64,000 nucleotides of DNA from Diploptera punctata (GCA_030220185.1 JASPKZ010002332.1:930001-994000); one strand, 5' to 3'; shown: positions 35,496-46,990, counted from the stretch's first letter. Notes: generated by a model from the letters alone, not told the origin. Numbers and translations are program-made.

Positions 35496-36392
35496 TAGGA
35501 AAATTCGGGTAATGTGGACCCTGTTAAGATCGTCTTTAATTGGTGCTGCCCTCGAACAGAAAATATTTTAACTTCTTCCCTTCATCAACTTTGGCGGGTT
35601 CAAGGCCAGTTTCTTTTATTACTTGTGCGAAGAAGGGTTTATTATTTATATTTATGAAAATTACCACTTTAAAACTTTTTCAAGCTAAGAATCAATTCTC
35701 AATTTCTGCTATAGAATATTACAATTGTTGAAAAAACCCTAAATATATTATATTATGTAGATGCTGTTTTAATATACCGACGAGTTTGGTTTGATATTAT
35801 GTGACATGGAATAAAATAATTAAACATAACAAAGGAATTCGGTGAATGTGGACCTTCCACGAGGACCTGGGTCCACTTTACACGAATTCATATATTATAT
35901 CAATGAGGATGCTATCTGTAAAAACCATTCACTCAATTAATTTTATTTAATATCCTTGAAATTTTACTAAACCCAAAAACCGTCGCTTTCTGCAGTTGAA
36001 TGGCGTGTGAATGTTATAACCAACAATAATTTTTCAAAATATTAAATAAATATCAATACTTTTTAATTTTGATCAGTCGTAAATATTTTCAGAAAAATCT
36101 GTGCCTGTCTGTAAAAATTAATAGAGTAAATAAACTTAAAGGTAGACTAAAAGCTAAGGTGGACTCTGGGGTCCACTTTTTTCGAATATGGAGGTTAAAG
36201 TGGACCTTTATTGTAGTGTAAAAAAGTTAATGAATTATGAAAATGTTTCCATATTTGAATAAAATATTAATGCTATTTCATAGTTACAACACTAATGACA
36301 ATCACGTAATTAAACAAAATTCAATTCAAATCCCTTTGTTAAAAGAAGAAAAACAAATTCAAAACAGGGGTCCAAATTACCCGAAGTTCCTC
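35496..36392. mobile_element. TIR element (TA target), 0.9 kb, inside the LINE
   Basis: Ends 'ttcgggtaatgtggaccct' (left) and inverted 'cttcgggtaatttggaccc' (right), with TA at 35494-35495 and 36393-36394. This suggests the Tc1/mariner/pogo group. Interior repeats of GTGGACC/GGTCCAC occur at about 35850, 35870, 36155 and 36195. Only short coding remnants (e.g. minus-strand FFAQVIKETGLEPAKVDEG near 35600), family not recognised. Confidence 0.75.
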
Positions 36393-38142
36393 TAATGGAC
36401 GTTAAGGTAATTAGAGAGACAGAAACTAGCACAATAGATAATATATTATAGTAGCAAATACAAAATTTTAAGGAAACATAGACCAAAGAAAATAAAAATT
36501 ATAAAATAAAAATGTTACAGAATGAAGAAAAGAAAAATAATATCATGAGCTGATTAAAACTAAACTGGAATAAAGAGAGGCAGAACGATCAGATGGTCAA
36601 GATATAGATTCTATATGGCACCTCCTAAAGAAGGCAATAATAGATTCTGCAACTGAAGTATGTGGGGTAACAATAGTCGATACCAGAAAGAAGAAAACTT
36701 CATGATGGAATGATGAGATTAAAATAAAAGTAAAACAGAAGAAACAGGTTTGGAAACGATACTTATAAAGACAGACAGAAGAAGATCGACAAGAATATGC
36801 CCCAAGGCGAAAAGAGGCAAAAATAGTGCAGTTAGAATGCCAAAACCAAGTCATAGGTAGAATTCGGTGAAGAAGTTGAAAGTAAGTATTGAGAAAAGAA
36901 TATAAGGCAATTTTGAAAATAAAGCATTGAGAGTGAAATATGGTAGGAAGATGAGATTAAATGAAATGGGAAAATGAAGTAATATCTGAAAAGGAAAATG
37001 ATATTATAAATATGAAGACACCACTATGAAGAAAAATTCAAGAAAGATGGATAAATGTAACCAATCAATATGGACCGCACACTGAATTATGGACGATGAA
37101 ATAGAAGGGACGATTGAGCAAAATGGATTAACGTACGTAAAAATAGCTGTAAGCAAGATACGAACAGAAAAGGTAACCGACATTGTCTAAATATCACCAG
37201 AATTCATCAAATACGCTAAAACAAAGTGGCTAAATGTATTTTAGAAGGCTTTGAATGAAAGTAAGATCCCAGGCGAATGGAAGGAAAAAAAAAAGGAATA
37301 ATTATAGGGTCATCTGTCTCATCAGTACATATAAGATATATACACGAATATTTTGAAGGAGACTGAGAAGAGTAGTTGAAGAGGATATGGAAGAAGAGCA
37401 AGCAGGTTTCAGACCCGAAAGACAAACACAAGATTACATTTTTACAATTAGGACAACAATAGAGAAAAATATAGAGAAAAATAAGAATGTAATAGCGAGA
37501 TAGATAAATGCCATCAAAAATGTGTAGGAATTGTATGTACATTTAGATGGAGAACTATCAAGGTAATTTATAATGAAGAAAGGAGTTAAAGGAAGAGATA
37601 GCATAAGTCCCCTGATTTATAATATATGTTAAGCCTTACTTTATGCAGATGACATTGTCCTTATAGTCAATACACAAGAACAACTACAACTGATAGGACA
37701 CGAATGGTACGAAAAATTGAAAAGGAAAGGAATAACCGTAAATGTTGAAAACATTAAAGTTATGAGAGTCCCAAAGAAGGATAGGAAACAAGATGAATTG
37801 ATAATTTTACAAGAAGTTGGTTAACTTTGAATAACTACGAACTAAAATTTGTAATAATGGGAGGATAGAGCAAGATATCTTTAATCGTATAAAGAAAGAT
37901 TTAGCTGCATACTATGAAATATGCAATACGATAGTTGGGAAGAAAGAGAATAGCATTAAGACTAAATATCGATATACAAGGTATCCCAAAATTATACCGA
38001 CAAACTTTGGGAGCTGATAGATATCAATATTTTAAACACTTTTTGTTAAGGGAGGTTTTTGCTGCGGTGCTTCGTTTAATGTCATTACTGCCTCCCACCC
38101 AGTTGGTTTAGATACGTACATTACATTTGTGTACACCAAACC

Positions 38143-39070
38143 TCAGTTAATGTGACGTCTGAAATGTAGCATGGGATTTTCGAAGGCCCAAACATGTAAA
38201 TTCCGACTGTTAAATAACTGCTCACGTGTGCAACATGCTTCATCTGTGAACATGACATGGGATGCAAACAGTACATCGTTTTCAATTTTGTCCACATACC
38301 ATTGAAAAAATTGCTGTCGCAGAGGATAGTCTTGAGACCTCATTACGTTGACCCTTTCAAGGTGAAAAAGGTGCAGCAACATTTCCTGCAGAATTATTCC
38401 CACAGCGTTATGACTTATGTGCAATTGTCGAGCGATGGCGCGAGTACTATCTGCAGTCAATACTAATAAAATTCTTTGTTAAAACCGTTGAGGTGGAGAG
38501 TCATAAAATAAAATAAGTTAAAATATCTTCTTAGGTAAAATCCGTCGTCCTCAACTTTTAAAAGATGTTATCTTTATTCCTGTAGGCCTTTTAGGACATC
38601 CGTCCCATCTTCAGCAGTTCATTCTTCGCTACAGCATCCAGGTTGATGTTTGATGCTGTAGCGAAGAATAAACTGCTGAAGATGGGACGGATGTCCTGAA
38701 AGGCCTACAGGCATAAAGATAACATATTTTAAAAGTTGAGGACGACGGATTTTACCTAAGAAGGTATTTTAACTTATTTTATTTTAATACTATCTGCAGG
38801 ATTGTTCTCAATGCACCGCAACACATCTTCCTCATTCTCAGGAGCCCGTACAGTACGTGGCCGTCCTTGACCTTCTACTCGTCTATCCAAGGAACCTCTT
38901 TTACATAGTCTACTTTCAATGCTGGCAAATGTAGTGTGATGAGGAACTCTTCGGTTTCGGAACTATTCTTGGTAAAGCCTTACAGCCGCATGACACGAAC
39001 CAGCTTTCCATACACCAGCAGCATGTTCGTCATCTCACTCCACATGTACCTTTCCATGTTGTAAATAAAG
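38143..39070 (-). pseudogene. mariner transposase, N-terminal half, split
   Basis: Minus strand: MTNMLLVYGKAGSCHAAVRL, then HTTFASIESRLCKRGSLDRR (HTH region), then GRPRTVRAPENEEDVLRCIE. The foldback insert interrupts at ENNPADST. After it, ADSTRAIARQLHISHNAVG, HLERVNVMRSQDYPLRQQFF and VMFTDEACCTREQLFN carry the first catalytic Asp (FTDEA). The remaining two acidic residues and the C-terminus are deleted, so it is inactive. Confidence 0.85.
38457..38787 (+). mobile_element. Foldback element with hammerhead-like core (331 bp)
   Basis: Inverted arms (about 38508-38640 and 38651-38785) share 'ggtaaaatccgtcgtcctca'. TACTATCTGCAG at 38445-38456 and 38788-38799 is a 12-bp duplication in the transposase gene. 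Core on plus: CTGAAGA (38676-38682), hairpin GGGAC/GTCC (38684-38696), GAAA (38698-38701), self-complementary AGGCCT, A38707. CTG (38673-38675) pairs with CAG (38708-38710). Same family as 14709-14962. Confidence 0.87.
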
Positions 39071-39879
39071 TAGTATGCAGCAGGCATTCCAGCAAACTAA
39101 CGCACAATGTCAAGGAAACACAACGATGAGCTCATGAAGTAAACATGTATGCTAAACGAATTGAAGCGTCTTTGTTTTGTTTCTTTCGTGTTTTTCCTTT
39201 CAAAGATATATACTGTACACAAATGCAATTTACATATCTAAACCAAATGGGTGGGAGGCAGTAATGACATTAACTCGTCCAGCCCTTAAACGATGCACAG
39301 CAGCAAAAAAACCTACCTTAACAAAAAGTGTTTAAAATAATGTTATCTATCAGCTCCCAAAGTTTGTTGGTATAATTTTGGTTCACCCTGTATAACTATA
39401 TTATATTATCTTGTAGCGCAATATGAATCGGCGGGCTTTTCACTTTTAGATAAATATCAAATTATATGAAGAGCAATATAACTTATATATCTAAGTAGAA
39501 CAATGAGTAAGATGTGACGAGATATAATAAGAGAAGAGGTCGGACAGGATATGGCATTAATGGAGGACATTGAAGAATGGGAACCGAAGTGTTTTGGGCA
39601 TGTATGCCGTATGTCAGAGAAAAGGAAACAAACAAGTAATGGGAATGAGAACAGAGGGAAGGCTTGGAAGACGAAGACCTATAATTAAAAGAGAAGAAAC
39701 ATTGGACAGAACAGGATGAAAGCGATACAAAAAGCAATGACATGTGAGAAGAATGTGCAGGGATAGAAGCTAATGGAGGAAATGTGTGGTCCGAGGTGAA
39801 CACGAAGCCTAGCGCCATTGAAGGGTAAACAAAGAATAAGAAGATGAAGAATTTGTATACCCTTGTATTTAGATTTCAA

Positions 39880-40110
39880 TCTGAAAAACTCGGTGACGAC
39901 TTGTTAACAATTCGATTGTGTAAATTCACTGCTACCTCGGATTCGATTCCCGCTCGGACCATGGATTTTTCGCCCATAGTCTGGAATTTATGGTTATGTT
40001 TAGTTTTAACGACTCTGCTGATAGATTCGTTATCATTTATCTACCATCATATCATTGGTCGTAAGGTAATTTGTGGCATTGGTAACAAAAATTCCAATTA
40101 AATTAAAAAA
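39880..40110 (+). mobile_element. SINE-like repeat family E
   Basis: A tRNA-like head with B box 'cggattcgattcccgctcgg' (39938-39957) is followed by 'tggatttttcgcccatagtc' and a tail 'atcatatcattggtcgtaag'. The tail resembles the first bases of the window. Single full copy. Confidence 0.5.
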
Positions 40111-40309
40111 CAATAATGTCTCCATTGTTACAAATGTGTTGTTTTTTTATTTTTTATCGCTAGATGCAAACAAGTTAACTACTCCCATGTTCATGGCAGA
40201 TTGAAGAGCAGTTAATTTCTTCTTATTATTCTTATACTTCATAAAATTAGGCTTTTGACTTGTTTTAACATCAAGTGGGATTTAATTAATCTTCCCATGT
40301 AGTAAATGG

Positions 40310-40850
40310 GCGTCCAACACTTCTATGTCCTATTGGTTTGTACTCTAATAACAGCTGAGGATTCTATCTGTAGGCATTTTTTAACATGTTCACACCAGTT
40401 GTTTCTCATATTGTTAATTGTATTTGTTAAATTAAAATTATTTAAGTCTTTTCTAATATCTTCATTTCTTTTTCTGTCCAAAATTGTCACACCTGCTATT
40501 GAACGTAAAAACTTCATTTATGCAGTTTCTATTTTCCTTCAGTCTGAACGGTTAAGAGCCCAATTCTTCATGCATATGTTAAGACAGGCACTGCCATAAT
40601 TTTGTAACATTTAATTAAGTACTCCTCAAAGTTTTATTTTTCAATGTCAGTTTTATGGTGCCCACATTCTATAAAACGTCTTTAACTTAATGTTAATACC
40701 ATCCTTCTGGCAATATGATGCACTACATCCTACATAATTGAAATTATTCACATGTTGTATTGTATTGTTATTACTGCTGATTTTACATCTCATATGGTCT
40801 TTCCCGTTCAATGTCATTATGAAATTAATTTAACATTGATAAATAATAAT
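40310..40850 (-). mobile_element. LINE 3' fragment (C-terminal domain)
   Basis: Minus strand: FNGKDHMRCKISSNNNTIQH and NNFNYVGCSASYCQKDG (40800-40680). Then the open stretch 40517-40323, MKFLRSIAGVTILDRKRNED, with DIRKDLNNFNLTNTINNMRN and WCEHVKKC. This is the MKFLRSVAG...DRxRNExIR block of a LINE C-terminus. Confidence 0.82.
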
Positions 40851-41665
40851 TTAATATATTGGACATTCAAAGTAACATATATTGGAGATTCAAGGTAAAT
40901 TAAATTGCAGAATTCGCCATAAAATACAAAAAAGTAACACAAAAAGACCAAAAAGGGGGAAGGGGATTATAAACAGAATGGGAAAAGGGCTAAATGTCAC
41001 AAAAAAAAAGTTGATAGAAAATTTCACTCATTTACAATAATTTCAGGCAATATGTCCTCATTGGTTTCTTTCAGAGCGCTGTAATTTGTCCTATAAAGAA
41101 AAGGCGCGCACTTAAAAATCCTAAGGCCAATTTAAGAAAAAAAATAGACTCATGAATTCATTTGTTAATATCTACCTAGTGGTCATTTTAGGTGTAATGA
41201 TTTGCAATTCTCTGTTCAGTGATGTATAATTTGGTTGGTATTGAAGAAAATATTTGGCTAGTAGTTAAATTGTAAATTTACGAGGTTCTCAAGCATCTAA
41301 TCGTGATTTATAAAGGTTCATTACTGTGTCCTTTTTTAGAAATTTGCATGATATTAACAACTATCTCCATATTGAAAACCAGCTGATGTAATATCAAAGC
41401 TATCATTAAGATAATAACACAGATATCTCCACGTGCGGAAGCCTGTCGGACGTAAGGTCGAGGTCAAATAGAATCTGTGTAAACATCTGTAGTGAAAGCA
41501 AATACCAGATTTCAGGTAAAATTCACAACTACTTATATTATTAGCGAATTCCAAAGGTATGTAGCTATTGAGGTTGTTTTCAGAAAACATTTTTGAAAAT
41601 AATTTACATATCTTCATCTTTCCTGCTCAATAGATACTAAAATTACCATCACATGTATATATCTA
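40851..41665. other. Unassigned DNA
   Basis: Nothing recognised. An A-rich run lies near 41000. Confidence 0.45.
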
Positions 41666-42476
41666 CACAGGGTGCGGCAGAAACAATGACTCATTTTACC
41701 ATTTTAAATTGCCCGCCATTATTGGACATGGCTTCTTAGAGATTTGATATTGGTACCAATGTGTAGTGCAGTTCAAAGCATTGCCAGTCAGTATGAAGCG
41801 TTGGTCAAGCGAACACCGTGCGTTTGCAATAGAAACGTTTTTCAAATGTGGTGACAGTGTCATACGGACACAGAGTTTGTTCTGGCCACACTTTAACATT
41901 GGTCGGAATGATCAAGTCCCGTCTCGGAAGTCGATGACGACATGGGTCCAGTAGTTCAGAGCAACATCATCTGCAACAAAGAATAAGCCACCTGGTAGGC
42001 TACGTACGGTTCTCCCCTGGACAACATTGCAAGAGTAAGAGCTGATTTGGCAATGTCAACTGGCCACACTGTTCGCCCGATTTATCGGCTTGTGATTTCT
42101 TCTGTGAGGATTCCTAAAATCCAAAGTGTATGCTAACAAGTCAACAACCCTTGAAGACTTGAAAAACAACATTCATGCCGAAATCGAGGCCATAACATGT
42201 GACACTCTTCGTAAGGTTATGGAGAATGTGCGTGTTCGTGCAGAAGATTGCATCGCCAACAATGGTGGACACCTAAAGAACATAATTTACAAAAAAGTGA
42301 CATGTGTAATTAATGGCAGGATATGTTCTTTCGAACAAGGTACTCTAATAATGTGTAGTTGTACCGTAACGGGCCACTGGGCCTAATACTTGAAAGGCAG
42401 ATGATGATGATGATGATGTATTTCTTCATGCCAAAATGACATTTTTTAAATGGGTCATTGTTTCTGCCGCACCTTG
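41666..42476 (+). mobile_element. Internally deleted mariner/Tc1-type transposon
   Basis: Ends 'ggtgcggcagaaacaatgac' and the inverted 'tcattgtttctgccgcacc', with TA on both sides (41664-41665, 42477-42478). N-terminal HTH part MKRWSSEHRAFAIETFFKCG and SVIRTQSLFWPHFNIGR at 41793-41950, continuing out of frame with SSATKNKPPGRLRTVL. After a deletion of the catalytic middle, the C-terminus KSKVYANKSTTLEDLKNNIH and LRKVMENVRVRAEDCIANNG (42120-42290). A non-autonomous derivative. The 3' (TGA)n near 42405 is extra. Confidence 0.87.
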
Positions 42477-42477
42477 T

Positions 42478-42857
42478 ATATATATATATACACACACATT
42501 TGTGTGCGTGCATGTGTTGCTTATGTCTTAACGGTCTAGCGGCCGCAATGTTTTTTTTTTATTTTCGGAACAGAACTGCGCATATAACGTTCAATTAAGA
42601 ACAATAAGGTCAAGTCTGTTATTCAACAAAATCGGATTTTTGCGAGTTGGAGTTCACCTGAAGCAAAAATGTAACCAGGCTCAAGCTGTCACGATTTTCG
42701 ATTTTTCGTAACAAAACTTGGTATATGCCACTGAAATAAAACGGGAAATATTTTCTAAAAAATCAGCGAAATCCGATCATTAGGAGTGGGAATTGACTAG
42801 AAAACCATAACTTAAAAATCCCTCTGGCCACCAGGTTTGTTATCTGGCAACGTAACT

Positions 42858-42903
<46 letters not shown>
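42478..42903. repeat. (TA)n/(CA)n microsatellites
   Basis: A short TA/CA tract at 42478-42498 and a perfect (CA)n at 42858-42903. The 350 bp between show nothing recognised. Confidence 0.9.
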
Positions 42904-42906
<3 letters not shown>

Positions 42907-43880
42907 ATTTAATTTTGACAAAAGAAAATATATTCCGTAAAAGCAAAATTGTATAATAAATTCAACTTTCTGAGGAATTCACTTACTTTACATAGTTTCA
43001 ACGCAACAAACGTTTTCCATTTACGTATGCAAAAAGATAAACATTGATAGCAATTTAAGGATATTAATACATTTATCATTATTTTTATCCTGCCTTCTTT
43101 AGTAAGACTTAAGGCTGTCCTAGAGATTGAAACTCACTTCCTGGATTGGTAATTTGAAGACAGAGAGAAAACAAGAAACAGGTACAGCCTTAGATGTGGA
43201 ATATTAGTTGAAGTTGTCCTTAATAATGATATACCATTAATTCTCCTTGTCAATTGAATGAAACGACCTAAAACTCCAGTAAATTTATCAAATGGAGATT
43301 TTAATTTCGGACTTCCTGACTGTAATTCGTCAACGCTAATAACTGACACAAATAGTTCTATTAATTATTATTTAATTAGCATGGTGCTTTCCATTGTTAA
43401 TTAAAATAATGTTATCCACCACCGTTTATATTTAGTGGACTGCTCTATTTCTGTTGCCTGACTGATCGCCAGATAAATTTCTATATTTGAGAATTTTTTC
43501 CAAACATACGTTTTTATATCCATGCATTATTATTTGACACACTTTCTAAGACTCTACATCGAAGTCTTCCACTTACTTTCGAAGTAAATCACATATTTGA
43601 GTTTTCCCCATCGGAAAAATTCCTTGAAGCTTGTCCGGGATCAGATCTTCAATCCTGAAGTTCCCTGACCGATGCACTACCACAAATTACCAAGATCGGC
43701 TTGTTACATTGAGGAAGTGAAAATATTTTTGTTTTCAAATTATATCAACTGTGAATATGATAATTGGGTTAAGACAGTAAAACGATTTTATTGTTTCTAA
43801 TAGACTATAGGCCTATGTTAATAAATATTTATACATACTTTAAATTCGTATACCTTTTCGGCAGATTAATAATAGGCAAG
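42904..43880. other. Unassigned DNA
   Basis: A 71-codon minus-strand frame at 43134-43349 has no motif. Nothing else seen. Confidence 0.45.
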
Positions 43881-44222
43881 TCCATCGTTGTGGTCTCGAG
43901 GTAGCGTGCTGCCTTGTCACGCAGCGGGCCCGGGTTCGATCCCCGGTCGGGGCAGTTTTTCTGGGTGAGGTTTTTATCGGGGTTTTTCCTCACCTGTAAG
44001 GCAAATGTCAGGAAAACTTTAAGGCCCAAACGGTCCCCGAAATCATATGGCCATCATCAGCATCAACACCCTTATCATTATCATCATCATAATCATCCTA
44101 CACAGGTGTGGAAAGCAACGGGAAGCTACCACACCTACACAATTCCCTGGTAAAGCTGCAAACATAGCATGAAAATGCTATGATTGCAGTGAAGGACCTG
44201 CATTCGGGCAGAATTACTACGG
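43881..44222 (+). mobile_element. SINE family F, full length
   Basis: tRNA-like head 'tggtctcgaggtagcgtgct' with B box 'gggttcgatccccggtcggg'. Body 'gtttttcctcacctgtaagg', 'aacggtccccgaaatcatat'. Internal ATC array. 3' part 'aggtgtggaaagcaacggga', ending 'cattcgggcagaattac'. About 340 bp. The ATC array differs in length between copies. Confidence 0.9.
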
Positions 44223-44729
44223 ATGGAATAGTAGGCAGGGTGATATTACAGTGCACAAAAGAGAGTTCAGGTTGGGATGGGTACACGTGTTTTTGTTTAA
44301 TGAAGCATGGTGATATGAAGAGAGAATAAAAGGTGAAACCAGATGCCGACACACAGCTTGCTCATACCGATAATATCACGGGTTCATCAGGTCTAATATT
44401 TCCATCTTAACCAACAAATTGTAATCAATCATACCTTATCAACGTAATATCTATAGGAAAGGAGACTGAAAAATAATATGATAATTTTGTACACATTCTA
44501 TAGGGATTATAAATGTTAACCATCATCTCTTGTAAAAAAAAAATAAACCCATCAGGCGCTGAATCCTAATCGTTGATGAGACTCATAAGATGTTAAATTA
44601 TAATTCTAAGAAACTGTTAAATAATATAATTGTAAATAAGGAAATCGATATGTATATGTATGTATGTGCGTGTGTGTGCTGTGTGTCCTAATTTATACTG
44701 AGATCTGTAAATTAATATACTATTTTATA

Positions 44730-44730
<1 letters not shown>
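44223..44730. other. Unassigned DNA
   Basis: TG-rich stretch near 44660-44685. No gene recognised. Confidence 0.5.
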
Positions 44731-44790
<60 letters not shown>

Positions 44791-44812
44791 TTACACACAC
44801 ACACACATATAT
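44731..44812. repeat. (ATT)n followed by (AC)n
   Basis: (ATT)20 to 44790, then (AC)n and TATATA up to the 5' end of the next SINE. Confidence 0.95.
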
Positions 44813-45125
44813 AGTCCATCGCTGTGGTCTCGAGGTAGCGTGCTGCTTTGTCACGCAGCGGGCCCGGGTTCGATCCCCGGTCGGGGCAGTTTTTCTGAGT
44901 GAGGTTTTTTTCGGGGTTTTTCCTCACCTGTAAGACAAATGTCAGGAAACCTTTAAGGTCCAAACGGTCCCCGAAATCATATGGCCATCATCATCATCAT
45001 CCTAATCATTATCATCCTTCACCGGTGTGGAAAGCAACGGGAAGCTACCACACCTACAATTCCCTAGTAAAGCTGCAAGCATAGCATACAAATGCAGTGA
45101 AGGACCTGCCTTCGGGTAGAATTAC
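44813..45125 (+). mobile_element. SINE family F, second full copy
   Basis: More than 90 percent similar by eye to 43881-44222, with the same head, B box and end, and a shorter ATC array. It is flanked on both sides by (AC)n(AT)n sequence, so it probably inserted in a microsatellite. Confidence 0.9.

Positions 45126-45215
<90 letters not shown>
45126..45215. repeat. (AC)n(AT)n compound microsatellite
   Basis: (AC)25 to 45177, then (AT)19 to 45215. Confidence 0.97.
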
Positions 45216-45218
<3 letters not shown>

Positions 45219-45354
45219 TTTGGCGATGTTAATTTTGTCAAGTAATTTTAAGAATAACCATAATTTATATCGTTGTCCTTATATTGTTAGGATTATTAAG
45301 TCTAAGAGATTGCTAGGTCATAGGCCTATATCTGGAATCGATGACAAGTATACT

Positions 45355-46690
45355 TTTTCTCTTCTTCTTCTTCTTCGTCACGGTTTAGTCTTATTTACTA
45401 GCATGTTCCGGCTCCAAATTGCTGCTGTTTTCATATTTTCTTCGGTCTTCCCAAACTTCTTCTTCCTCATGGTGAATAGTTGTATGCTGCTTTTGGTACT
45501 CTATTTTCAGCCATCCTCACTAAGTGTTCTTTTCAGTTTGTTCTGTATTTCACTATTGTTGTGTTTAATTCATCTACTTTTAGTTGTTGTCTAGTTGTCT
45601 GCTATTGGTCTGAGGTATTTCATTTCAGCAGATTGTTGAATTGTCACTGTCCATGTTTCGGAGCCATAAGTAATAATAGGACTGTCATTGTCTTGTATAA
45701 TTTCATTATAGGTCTTTCCTGGCTTTATTTTTCAAAGTTATTTTAGTGTTCCTGATGTATAATTAAACTTATTTTTATATATTGACTTAGGATTTCACGG
45801 CCAGAGTTACTATGATGATCTTGCAGAAGGTTTCCGGGCTGTTGGCCGTGGTCTTGAGGCTTGTAGTTCCCCAACGTTTCGCCAGAGACTGCGTCCGGCA
45901 TCCTCAAGGATTGTCTTGAGACTGGCAATTTTGTCGACTACCTGCTCTATTTATACATGTAGTCGACAAAATTGCCAGTCTCAAGACAACCCTTGAGGAT
46001 GCCGGACGCAATCTCTGGCGAAACGTTGGGGAACTACAAGCCTCAAGACCACGGCCAACAGCCCGGAAACCTTCTGCAAGATCATCATATAAACTTATTT
46101 AGTTTGTTAGGTATATCTGTTTCCGTTGTGTATGATGTTTCGCAACCTAGGAAGTTTTATCTTACCACTTGTTCTATTGGTTTATTTTCTAATATTCTCT
46201 TTATCCAAACTGATGAGCGCCCTTGAAAGCCATTGTTTTTTATTTTTGTGATGATATTTCCATGTTGTATTTTTTATATTTGATTTAGTTTATATAGCAT
46301 TCTTTGTAGTACGTCTTCTGATTTTGCTATTATAATCTGGTCATCTGCAAAGGCTACTGTTTTTATTACTATATTTCCTAAGTTAATACCCCCAGTCGTC
46401 ATTTGCTTCCATGATCTTATCATGTCGTCGAAATAAATTTAAAAAAAAGAGTGGTTGATAGTAGACAACGACAACCTTTTCTAACTCATCCTGTTATATG
46501 TATTGGTTCCCTTTAATTTATTTTTATTTTTGTTTTCTCATACATTTCTTTAATTACCATTTTTGCATATATTTTGTATGCTGCACATAGAAAGCTTCTT
46601 CCTCTAGAGTTTTCTGGCTTTATCGCCTTTTTTAAATTTGTATTATGAAACCCTTGGAGAGAAAGACCATTACAAAGTTTGAAGAATAAT
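45355..46690 (-). mobile_element. LINE RT and C-terminal part, split by a foldback
   Basis: Minus strand: KQMTTGGINLGNIVIKTV, then AFADDQIIIAKSEDVLQRML (FADD; 46385-46325), NFLGCETSYTTETDIPNKLN (46170-46110). The foldback insert at 45775-46089 follows. Then YLWLRNMDS (degenerate 'YGSETWT'), MKYLRPIADN and VKYRTN, ENRVPKAAYN, and a GRRSLGRPKK-like end. The 3' tail is (GAA)n at 45357-45373. Related to the LINE at 21350. Confidence 0.82.
45775..46089 (+). mobile_element. Foldback element with hammerhead-like core (315 bp)
   Basis: Arms 45811-45939 and 45961-46089 are 129 bp each with about two mismatches and no indels, around a 21-bp loop. TAAACTTATTT (11 bp) at 45764-45774 and 46090-46100 is the duplication. 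A 36-bp left extension ('ggatttcacggccagagtta') lies outside the palindrome. Core on plus: TTGAGGA (45993-45999), hairpin GCC/GGC, GAAA (46020-46023), ACGT, T46027. CCC (45990-45992) pairs with GGG (46028-46030). Same family as 52016-52236. Confidence 0.9.
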
Positions 46691-46849
46691 ATTCAGCTGA
46701 ATCTTATGGAACTGGCTAGGTGGTAGGACCTAGATTCAATTGGCTGTGTAAAGGCACCAGTGGAACCTTTAATGAATGCGGCATGAATCTACCGATTCCA
46801 TAAGCCATGAAGTCAATCACGGAATATTAAATGTTATAGAGGAAAATAT

Positions 46850-46990
46850 ATAGATAAGAAAAGAAGAAAGGGAAGACCTAAAGAAGGTTGGATGGACGAT
46901 GTGAAATGAGTGAACTGAACTTGCAGAGGATGTTCAAGAGTGTTTCAACCGGAGGAGACGAGTTTCTCGAGGGTGGAGGAAAACCAATGT
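46850..46990 (+). mobile_element. Possible LINE C-terminal scrap
   Basis: KKGRPKEGWMDDVK matches the GRPxxxWxDDV end of LINE polymerases. Too short for more. Confidence 0.35.

Larger units (their letters stand above)
37977..39390 (-). mobile_element. mariner-like transposon with very long TIRs
   Basis: Left end 'aaattataccgacaaacttt' and beyond, inverted at the right with few mismatches for about 150 bp or more. Flanking TA at 37975-37976 and 39391-39392. The right end reads CAGGGTGAACC, typical of mariner-like termini. It encodes an N-terminal transposase fragment on minus and is interrupted by a foldback element. Without the insert and its duplication it is about 1.07 kb. Confidence 0.87.
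34585..39850 (+). mobile_element. Long LINE remnant with three nested DNA elements
   Basis: APE-type endonuclease pieces: FAAWNIKTIVGK (34595), VMSEVNK, YSGIGMKGGSRNSK (34750), IQIYTSAEDSDL (34885). After a nested element come EDFYLEL and IIINGDL (35170-35260) and YRKMIEFCIHNRLL. The linker SIWHLLKKAIIDSATEVCG and WNDEIKIKVKQKKQ follows (36615-36750). RT: EEQAGFRPERQTQDYIFTIR (37394) and LLYADDIVLIVNTQEQL (YADD, about 37635). After the mariner, a C-terminal DIEEWEPKCFGHVCRMSEK block lies at 39565-39620. It has endonuclease-to-C-terminus order but many stops. Inserts: 34922-35172, 35496-36392, 37977-39390. Confidence 0.83.
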
